Source: Lineus longissimus (taxonomy: Eukaryota > Nemertea > Pilidiophora > Heteronemertea > Lineidae). From it: 64,000 bases of DNA. Where the stretch lies: assembly GCF_910592395.1 (NCBI RefSeq), contig NC_088318.1, positions 10,418,349 to 10,482,348 on the forward strand. The letters are read 5' to 3'. The position numbers were made by a program, and so were the translations under genes. Shown piece by piece: positions 32,782-43,500 of this stretch. The notes under the pieces were generated by a model. The model searched no databases. It worked only from the letters and a program-made list of their open reading frames with translations, and had not been told where the DNA came from. Every line of letters starts with the position of its first letter. Position 1 is the first letter of the stretch.

Positions 32782-34036
32782 TTTTCCAAGTGATCTCTGA
32801 TGCCTGAACGCCACTATAAGGCACTAGACATGCAGACGATGAAGGTAGTTTCGTATTTTCTTTCAAAAATCTAAAACACCATCATTATTCACCAAAGTAA
32901 AAAGTAAGTAAAAACAACTGATAGTTCTTTAGAGGAGTAGTAAAATAAATATTTTTTTACGATCGGTAAGGCCGTAAAACGATTTTGGCAAAAATATTTA
33001 TCGCGTGGTTGATAGCTCTGCACATTTATGAAAGCATGGCGGACTGAGATCGAAAATCGCATTTTGCCGGCTTTTTACTTTGATTTTCGTGGTAAATTAC
33101 TGATTAATGCTCTTTAAGTTACGCACATTATTTGTCACTGAATATAGACTGTCATTGTTCATCACAAATTTCATTGTTTGTTGTTGCAGTTTGATTTCTT
33201 GCGGTCTAAATCATGCATAGCATTTTCTCAAGTCTCAACTAAGTCAGGTCTCTCCTTGAAAAAAGAAGACGATCATATTATGTCATGAATGATGACAATA
33301 TTTCAATACGACACTTAAGAAGTTGACCTGGATGTGGCGACGATATGGTTTAGACAATGGGAGACTGCTAAAATGTGGAATCGGGAATGATTGCATCTTC
33401 GTCTCGCCAGTTGGCAGATTCCACATTTTTAGCAGTCTCCCATTGTCTAAAACATACCGTCGCCACTTCCGGGCCAACTTCTTAAGTGTCGTTCGGATGA
33501 TGTCACAATGAACGTTTGAAATGTCAATCAAAAGAAGCACTTAGGCACAGGAAGCCACTGCTGGCCACAAGAAACAAGCAGCAAACAAAAGACTACGTGT
33601 ATGGTTGCATACCACTGGACATATTCTTTTGTTTGTTGTGCCCATATTCAGGTTGGTTTTGGCCAGCAGTAGCTAGCTGCAGTGTGAGTGACTTTCTCCA
33701 ACTCGTGTGACTATGATGAGAATGAATCTACCTTTTCATAAAGTGTCACAGTGCCACTGGCTTATGACCCATGCTGGCATGCGGTCATGCTGACATGGGT
33801 GTGATGATGATAGCAATACGCTTATAAAGGCATGACCCTGGCCTTGGCCCTCACCCTGAACATGGTGAAGTTTGAGCTTGCAGACTGCTACACAAATCGT
33901 AAAATACACAAAAATGTAGTCTTGGAGAAGGCTATACTAGTTTGACAAGGAACAAGACTGGTACTCTATGATGAGTGCCTCTATGGGCAGAGCATTTTTT
34001 GTTTTTGTTTGAAAAAGCAATACTTTTTTTTTTCAG
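32782..34036. promoter_or_regulatory. Head-to-head intergenic region, probable bidirectional promoter
   Basis: The cyclophilin ATG (32779-32781, minus) and the CPSF1 ATG (34069, plus) face away from each other. CPSF1's first coding exon starts after an acceptor at 34035-34036, so an upstream untranslated exon must exist. AAGCATGGCGG at 33032-33042 resembles a YY1 initiator motif and is a candidate start for it. A hairpin element (33309-33491) then lies in the first CPSF1 intron. No TATA box is evident. Confidence 0.45.
33309..33491. mobile_element. Short hairpin element with CGACACTTAAGAAGTTG ends
   Basis: The left arm CGACACTTAAGAAGTTGACC pairs with the right arm ending CAACTTCTTAAGTGTCG. 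The stem continues through GTGGCGACG and AGACAATGGGAGACTGCTAA, leaving a loop of about 35 nt. It is a 183-bp near-perfect palindrome between the cyclophilin promoter and the CPSF1 start. Confidence 0.85.
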
Positions 34037-34068
34037 ACGCATCCTACTGAATTCATAGTACAGTTACG

Positions 34069-37000
34069 ATGTACGGAATTTGCAAGCAGATCCACCCTCC
34101 CACTGGGATTGAGCACAACCTTTACTGCAACTTCTATTCTGTCAAGGAAAAGAACTTGGTCGTAGCCGGAGCATGCCAGCTTACAGTGTATCGCCTGAAC
34201 AGAGATATTGAGGTAATTTCTACTTCAGCCTGCCCTAAGTTGAATTAATGAATTTTTCAGAAATGTGATGGAGAAGTTAGTTGACTAGTGGCACCGAAGG
34301 TTTCTTTCCGAATCTTTGGGTTCCTCCTAGTCCTACTTCACAAGTTGCATTGAGGTATTTACCACAGTTCTATTGAATTCAAATGTGATATAGAGGGCAA
34401 CTTTGGCAGTGTAGGATTTTTTCTTGGTCTTTGGTTTCAATGTTAATGTCCCTATATTGTTTTTAGGGCACCTGTAATGCCTGTAGTCTTGTAATGTCCT
34501 TGTCGATGCTCAGGCCCGGCCCTAAACGCAATATTTAATAAAAACGTGACAATAAAATAGAAGACTTGTTGTGCTAAGTCTGATAATATCCTTATCAAAA
34601 GTGTGTCAATGTTGTGTAACGTAAACATTTCCTCCTGGCTTCTCAGGTTCTTCTCAAAACTTGATCAAAGTTCTAGGCTCACACATACATGTATAGTATA
34701 ATATTATAGTCTGGGTGAAATATGACCACTCAAATTAGTTTGTCATATGCTAAGGGGACCATTATTCCCCGGGTTTCTTTTCAAGCTCAGTTTTAGTCTT
34801 TTGATGTTGACTGCTTTGCAGTTAATTTCCTTTCAGTTGTGGTAGTTGTGGTAGAAGCCAGGAGGAACGTGTTTACGTTACAAACAGAATTTAAGAAGAG
34901 GATTATCCATAAAGTTTACCAACAGTTTATAACCCCTTAACCTCTTGACTACCGGGCAATTCGAAACGTTCCATACCGGGCCTTTTTTGGTATTATTGTG
35001 CAGCCACGTGCATCTGGCAAAACCTCCGTCTTCGCCGCCACTGCAGCGCCATCTTTACAATGTATTTCAAGTTGGTGGGTAGCAGACGACATGCCTGCGT
35101 CACTATACACCAGTAGAGCCAGATCATACCAAACAATACATGGAAAGGTTTATTATAGCGACCTCTTTAGTGGTCGGCAGTAAACACGTGTATTTGATTG
35201 CGACCACTATTGCGCGGTCGGCGGTGAACACGTGTATTTGATTCCGACCACTATTGCGGTCGGCGGTAAACACGTGTATTTGATTGCGACCACTATTGCG
35301 GTCGGCGGTAAACACGTGTATTTGATTGCGACCGCTATAGCGGTTGGAGGTAGTCAAGAGGTTAAAGGATGACATTTTACTTTAGAACTATTGGACAAAA
35401 ATGCCTCAATGAAGGAGTTTTTTTTTTACTTTGGAGATTATTCAGACTTCATTTCCAATTCAGACTTCGTTCCCAATTCAGAAATTGCGATTGTTTTTCT
35501 TGCCCGCATTATAACTGTTGTAAATATTCTGTCTGAGACAAGTCTCAATTTATAACTTTGTATTTTTTTCCTCTGCAGGCCTCTTCCAAGAAGTTAGAGT
35601 CTGGTGTGATTGAGAAGGTCAAGAAATCCAAATTAGAATGTCTTGGCACATACTCCTTGTTTGGAAATATTGCATCTATGCAGACAGTCAGACTTGCTGG
35701 AGCAACCAGAGATGCCATTTTGATGAGTTTCAAGGATGCCAAGGTTTGTTTTAAAATTGATTTCAAAGTTGAAATTTTGGATTAAAGCGTATTTCCTACA
35801 ACACACAATGCTCTTCCCTCGCTTCAGTAGGTGTCAAAGCATCATCAAGTCATACGCAAGTTACTGAATGGAGCCCTATTGCGGACCCTATTGTCCGCAT
35901 CTTCAGCAGGCCTAATCTAGCTTACTGATCTGCACCAGACTTATGAATAGGAAATGAGATGGTTCATTTTCACCGCCTGAGAAAATGTAGAAACTAGGCT
36001 GAATCATTGGTGTGCGAAATCCCCTTTAATAGCATGATACTAACAATGCCATAGGTTATCATCAACTTTTCTTAAAGTTGAGCCAAAAACTTATCCCCCA
36101 AAATGGATTTCAGTCATTCTCCTTCATAAGTGGGCAAGAAGTTTATAACTTTGTAACATGATACAAGATGCTTATAACATGGATAACCTTATAGTTGCTT
36201 TTTTTACAATTAACACTACATAGAACACACTTATTTCTATTTACAAAATGTTTTTCTGTGCATGCCTCTTTACAATCTAAACACAAATTGACTAACTTCA
36301 AAGGGACAATATAGGCAGCAGCTAGACAGGCAAGATAAAGTTACACAAAGCCACCAATAGGGGGCTCTCATATCTCACAGTACGTCGAAATTATTTAAGC
36401 TTGTACGCGGAATATATTTAGTGCTGAGTCTGACATGACCAATGGCCCTTAATGTGAATACTAGTCACTTGAAGATGGCCAAATTAGCCCCTCTGCTCCT
36501 GCCTTTATTCCCCCTATAAAAGGCCATTTCACAAATGTTTCCTTCCTTTTCAGCTTGCCCTTGTTGAATATGACCCTGGTACTCATGACCTGAAGACATC
36601 GTCGCTGCACTTCTTTGAAGAAGAGTTTAACGTAAGTTTAAATATTTGGTTTATGGTCTGATATCAACAACATAAGTGGTTATCATTCCACCTTACACTT
36701 CAACCGCAGTCTATCTTGAAACATTGCGATAGAACTCAGATGTGTGCTCAACCAGCCCTGACCGCAACCCTGGGTGGAGTATATACTTTAACCCTGGTCT
36801 ATCCTTAACCTTTCCACTGAACCCATCAGGTGGAAGGCAACCATGCCTACCAGCTACTTAATCTAAGGGGTTTACCCATATGCCTGACTGGTTAGACTCA
36901 CATGGAGAGGTCAGTGTACTCCACAGGGTTTTCTCAAGGTAGGGTGATACCCTTGATTTGCATGACGTTTTACCAGTGTGCAACACAAGGTAGGGTGGCC

Positions 37001-37517
37001 AGCAATTTGAGGTAGGGTGGCCCTATAGGAACCCTCTACAAAGTTCTAGAGCAAGGTAGGGTGGGCCACCCTGACAAATAGCCTTGTGGAGAACACTGAG
37101 AGATTACTCCAAAAGGAAATCACAATTTTCTAGAAAAGAATTGGAAAGATTTCATTGCAACTGCTGTGACAAATACATGGTTATCAAAAGTTTTTAAAAT
37201 TTGTGTGAAAAATTCTAAGGCATCATTTTACTCTGGTTTACAGAAGGGATTCTGTCAGCACGTCTTCCTTCCTGAAGTTCGGGTTGATCCAGATTATCGC
37301 TGTGCTGTTATGTTGATTTATGGCAGCCATCTCGTTGTACTGCCATTTCGCCGAGAAGGATTTGTGGATGAGGAAGGAAAGGTCGGAGGGAGGTAGGGAC
37401 AGTTTTAGAAATAATTGTTTTGATTTGAAAATATCCTCTTGAACTAAGTTTAGCTGTAACCTTTTTAGCTCACCTCTTAGCAGAGGTGAGCTTATCCCAT
37501 ACCGTGGCGTCCGTCGT

Positions 37518-37555
<38 letters not shown>

Positions 37556-40500
37556 CGTCGTCCGTTAGCAGGGCACGTTTCGTAACTGTTAGAGCTATTG
37601 AGTTGAAACTTGGTACACATGTACCCTTATGTAATGACACCTGGGAGACCAAGTTTCGGTCCGATTCGTTTCATGGTTTGGCCACTAGGGGGACAAACGT
37701 TAAAAGTGAAAATATGCAATATCTCCCTTAATAGTAGTCGGGAAATTTTGAAAAAAATATGGTAGGTACTTCTAGCAAAGGTGCATCATATATCCTCCGG
37801 GTTTTTGATTTGACCTCCTTTTCAAGGTCACAGAGGTCAAATGGTGTAAATTAGCCGTTAGGATGTAACGATGGCACGTTTCTAAACTGCAATGACTATT
37901 GATACCAAATTTGGTACACATTTACCCCTTAGTCAGGTGATCTCAGGGACCAAAGGTTGGTCCAATATGATTCACCACTTGACCACCAGGGGGCAAAATC
38001 CAAAAACCTTAAAAATGTGATTATTCCTTAACTTCTTGCCCGATTGCCACCAATTTGATATCATGGGTACATCTAACCACCATACAGTATATGTCACACA
38101 GGTTTTTAATTTGACCTTCTTGTCAAGGTCACAGAGGTCAAATGGCGTAAATTCGCCGTCAGGCCGTAACTATGGCACGTTTCTTAACTGCAATGACTAT
38201 TGATCACAAATTAAGTACACATGTACCCCTTGGTCAGGTGATCTCAGGTACCGAAGTTTGGTGCGATCTGATTTGCCGTTTGGCCTCCAGGGAGGGGGCC
38301 AAATCCTAAATTCTTCAAAATGCCATTATTCCTAGTAATGACTTGCCCGATTGGCACCAATTTTATATCATAGGTACATCTAATTCTAACAACCATTCAA
38401 TGTGTCACCCGGGTCTTCTTTGATTTGACCTACTTTTCAAGGTCACAGAGGTCGAATGTACTGTAAATTTTCCATTTTGGGGAAATTGTAATTGCTTGGA
38501 CCTACATCAAACCTAACACTACATGACACAAGACCATGCTCTTTATCCATCTTTCCTCCACATGAGGTGAGCACAATGGCCCTGGCCATTTCATAATTTA
38601 TTGCAAGCAAGTGCTGGAAATGTCGATTTTAAATCTAGACTTGTAGACACTGGCAAAGTTAATTGCAAGTATTGGCAGTCTTTTGTCCTCCTTTCACTTT
38701 GGTCAATTTCGTACTAATATTTATTTTTAAAACATATGTATTTGTGTACATTTTCTCTTTCATCTTTGCAGCAAGTCGCCTGTGTTGGCCTCCTACACCA
38801 TTGACATGAGAAACCTGGATGAGAAGATAGCCAATGTCATAGATTTTCAATTCCTGCATGGTTACTTTGAACCAACTCTACTCATATTGTATGAGCCACT
38901 TAGAACTTGGTCAGGGTAAGTTTGAGCTCAATTTTTTTAGTTAATTGAGTTACTTTGCTCTTGAATGGTCATTTTGCCCTGAAAAATCTCCCCGCATCCA
39001 GACCAGTAAGGCCTTGCCCTTTTCATACCTTCTGCTGCCGTGTCCTTTCCTTTTTATTTGAAAAAAATAAGAAGCTTCATGTTTCCACAATCAAGGCTGC
39101 AATCTCCCCATCATCCCCTCACCGCCACCAAACATCACTTTTTCTGCAATCACCTGCATCCAACTGGATCTTTGTGGAAATTCTGCCTGGTGCTTTGTAC
39201 ATATTGCACTTGCCATGTGTCATTTGTATGTGTGATGATGGGCACCAGTTGATGTTATCGTTTCCTTTGGCGGGAGATTTTGCTTAGTGGCCTTTATGCC
39301 ATTAGACTGCTCATTGCATTGGCCTCAATTCCCAAGGTGCTGGCCTTGGTGCCCTCAATATTCAGTTGTTGGTTAAAGTCCGAGTAGCCTTCTCCTGGAT
39401 GGTGCTTTGGCTTTAACCCTTTCGCGTCCATATACTTTTATAGTGTACCGTAGTCTCTGGCCGCATACTTTTTTGGAAGAACGCAGAAAATGACATTTTT
39501 TGCTTAAAAAATCATAGAACTTTTATTGCTTGGAATATGAAGGTGAAACTTTTACAAACTAATGGCAAGACCTTTAGCTACATGAACATAGCCAAAGTTT
39601 TCAAAAATTTTAAACCCTTGGGGTCTAAAATCTGGGGTCATTCGGTGCAAAAAGGGAAATTTTCCTTTTTTTCACTTCAAAACGTTTAGAAAGTTTATTT
39701 CACTCAATACAGCTTTCAGGAAATGATGATAAGAACATAAGCTAATAGCATGTAGTGTTTCAGGTCAAAAGATTAACCCCTTGTAGGCAAAATATTATAG
39801 TAACTAAGTGCAAGGGTCGAAATCTTTTTCAAATTTTTCAATGATTATGAACGGTTTTGAAATGAATCAAAATGGTTTACCTTTAGTTATTTATCACTGA
39901 AAACATTCAATTTTGGGAGGAAACATTCAAAGAACAATATAGAAGACAAGCTTTTGTTGGTTTACCTTTAGTTATTTATCACTGAAAACATTCCATTTTG
40001 GGACGAAACATTCAAAGAACAATATAGAAGACAAGCTTTTGTTGTATCCCCCCCCCAGTGTCAGTTAAAGGGTTAATACTTTCCTAAATGTATAGACACT
40101 TTTGAATGACTCAAGTAGACATCTGTATATGTGACCCGCCATGACGGAACAAGTCGCATGTCGCTCCGAGCTTGACAGGTTTTGACGGACTGGTTGTTCA
40201 TTTCACTGTTGTCTGGCTTTTGTGACATCTGAGTACATCAATTTCTTCTATTATTTCCTGGTGTCATTTTAGGCTCATCTTCTGTGTGACAAGCAACTCA
40301 TTTTGTCGTTGTGGGTCACGTATTGTTTGTCTTCTTCAGACGTATCGCTGTAAGACAAGATACCTGCTCCATTGTGGCCATCTCACTCAACATCCAAGAG
40401 AAGGTCCATCCAGTCATCTGGTCTCTCAGCCACCTGCCCTATGATTGTCTTCAGGTGCAGGCTGTGCCCAAGCCTATTGGTAAGTAACAAACCCTTTTTC

Positions 40501-43500
40501 TCTAGGGGGGGGAATCTCTCCATGTACTGTGTTGTAGCCTCAAAAGTCTTTAAAAGTTATGATCGTGATTAGGTTCATCCCACCCCACTGTCTCTCAGCC
40601 ACCGGCCCTGCGATTTTCTTCAGGTGCAACTGCTAAGATACAAACACACATGTATTACCCATACTTCTCTCTGTTAACAGCCAAAGTTTTGCACTATTTA
40701 AGTCTTTCAGTGCCTGCGATTTGGGCATTTTTACCACCCAAAATCTCACAAAAATAATTGAGATAGTACACTCATCAAAATTCTTCAAACCTTAGTCTTT
40801 ACCCCTAGTTTCAATAAAACAGCAGTAATAATAGTTGGGTATTGGGATTATTTTCTGAAATATTTTAAGGGAGTGGTATATTTATTTCACCATTTTTCAC
40901 CTAAAATGAGGAGTGGCAGACCCCACTCCACCCTCTCAGTCGTAAAAATTATTCAATTTGGACGCCCGGGCCAGAGAAACCATATATAACACATTTGAGT
41001 AGGTAAGGACATCTGGTGTCATCTGGAGGTACTAAAATACCTTAAAAAAATTTAGGTTGTACATGTATGATCTTGGCGCTGAGAGTTAATTTTCCAATTT
41101 GCAAAAAAATTCGGGAAAAAACCCGATTATTTTGGTGCATTACGAAAATATCGACGAAAATTAGGCAGTTTACAGTGTGTGCCAAGAAGAAGGCCGTAAT
41201 AATCCCAGAGCATCAGTCTCTGTTTGCTGGTCTAGATGCCTCATCCAAATGCAACCAAATGATTCTTGCTCTTACCACATCATTTACAAGTTGGTAAGTT
41301 GGTGGTGAGTTGTTAACGCTTTTTCTTCATGGAGGGTGGGGCCAATTTTTGGTCTACCCTTTACAACATATCAGATAAGCTGTTTATCACTCTGTAGCTC
41401 TGCTTAACTAATGTTTTTTACTTTGATTATTTTTCAGGTGGTGTCTTGGTTTTTGCCTCCAACTCGTGCCTGTATCTGAATCAGAGTTTCCCACCGATGG
41501 GGGTATCACTCAACAGCTTGGCTGAAATCAGTACAAACTTCCCTCTCAGTAAGTATAGATGCATGTTAGCTAAACCTTGTAATGAGTTACAGAAGATTAT
41601 GATGCGACTAGGGCATATTTGTGGGCAGTTGGTGTATATTTATACACTGGTTGGTGTATACAGTAGAACCTCTCTATTAAGGACACCCTCGGGGCTGACA
41701 AGTGCTGTCCTTAATAGAGAGGTGTCCTGATTAGAGAGGTCAAATTGAATAGAAACAACCACTTTGGGACTAAAACTTAAGTGACCCTTTATGAAGTTCA
41801 TTGGACTGTTTGTGCTATACAAATGTATCTTTTATCATCTTTGCAGAGATTCAGGAGGGAGTGAAGATCTCACTGGATGGTGTGCATGCTTGCTTCCTCA
41901 CTTATGATAAGCTGTGTCTATCTCTGAAGGGTGGTGAATTGTAAGTATCTTACACAGAGCCTCATTTATATCCCCCTCCCCTCAAAAAGTTCTTTTTAAA
42001 GGAAACCCATTGCGAAACCTAATAAAAATGGGGCGTTTTGAACGGCCCGGTTAAAATCGAAGGCGGGAATAAGCTTCCATTGATAAATGTTAGCAGTTTT
42101 GAGTTCCCCTCAGGTAGTTAATTATTTAGCCAATGAGCTGCATAAGAAATTATCACCAATTTATTTATTTTTACCATGTTCAGCTAGTCTAAATAAGAAC
42201 TTGAAGCACGACTGGCTCTCTTTAAAGGATTCATTTTTGTGCCTTTTATCGAAACTGAACTAATCTATTTGGCCACATGAGCTGGTACTGGTTTAAATTT
42301 GTAGTTAACGGTAATCTCGTAGCTTCCTCACTTACGATAAGCTGTGTCTATCTCTGAAGAGTGGTGAATTGTAAGTATCTTGCACTGAGAAACTGCACAG
42401 AGCGAAAGTTTGGATGTAAAAAATGGATGTAAATTTCCATCTTAGCTTCCTTCAGCTAGCTGCATTCGCAAAACTAGGTGTTATTCTAGTATTTTTAAAT
42501 ACACTTTCTAAACATTTATCAATTTAAAAAAATTGATAAATGTTTAGAAAGTGATAATAACTACAGCGAACCTGTAAATCGTTAACATGGGAATTTTCGC
42601 ATTTTTCTCTTTCAGATACATACTGACCCTTCTGGTGGATGGGATGAGAAGTGTCAGGAATTTCAACTTTGATAAAGCAGCTGCCAGTGTTCTTACAACT
42701 TGTGTAAGTGGCGTGAAGCATTTGAAAATAGACTTCTCCAGACCGTTCAATACCTTGTATTTTGGCACTTTTAATCGTTCGAATTTTTTTTCATTGTAGC
42801 ACATACTTTTTTATCTCCACAATTTTAAAATGTTTGACCTTCTTAAATTTTAAGGCATTTAGGATCAGATTTGTGCATTTCAGGTTAGGTTTCAAGGGGG
42901 ATTTGCAAAATAAAATTGTTATTTCAACCTAAGACTGTTGCCATTTTCAGGTGTGGGCTAAAAACACATCTGTTCAGACGATGTTTTTGAACCACCGCAT
43001 TAGACAAAATTTTGCGGTATATAAGTGCAAATTCCAATTCAATTCAATTCATATCCCAATTAAGGCACATCCAATGTCAAACATCACAAATCCGCATAAT
43101 TGATTATAGCCGTGCCCTTAAAAAATATCATAGAAGAATTTGCAAGAGTCAGTAAGTTATCTACTCAATACAATAATATCAAGATGGTAATATCAATACA
43201 GTGCTGTCACTTTTCCTTCAGATCTGTCAGTGCTGTGAGGGCTATCTTTTCCTTGGGTCCAGACTCGGAAACGCACTCCTGCTGAAATATACTGAGAAGG
43301 ATGCTCCTCCAACCATTCCTGACTTGGAAGGCTCTATGACAAGAAAGATGCCGGTATGTACAATAATATACCATAAATCAGATCATTTTTTTCAGGTGTT
43401 GCTTTATAAATAATCAGTAGCGTAGACTCACATCAGTGGGAGGGCAGGAACCGTGGGCAGACTTGGCTCAATGAGCTCCATTACTCATTTGACATTTTTG

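Noticed and set aside
33545-33700. Small inverted repeat (CCACTGCTGGCC with GGCCAGCAGTAG; AGCAAACAAAAGA with TCTTTTGTTTGTT)
   Set aside because: Arms are short and interrupted, with no sharp ends or flanking duplication, so I could not support it as a separate element.
37486-37731. Frames with poly-arginine on both strands
   Set aside because: They are translations of the GTC trinucleotide expansion in the repeat at 37468.
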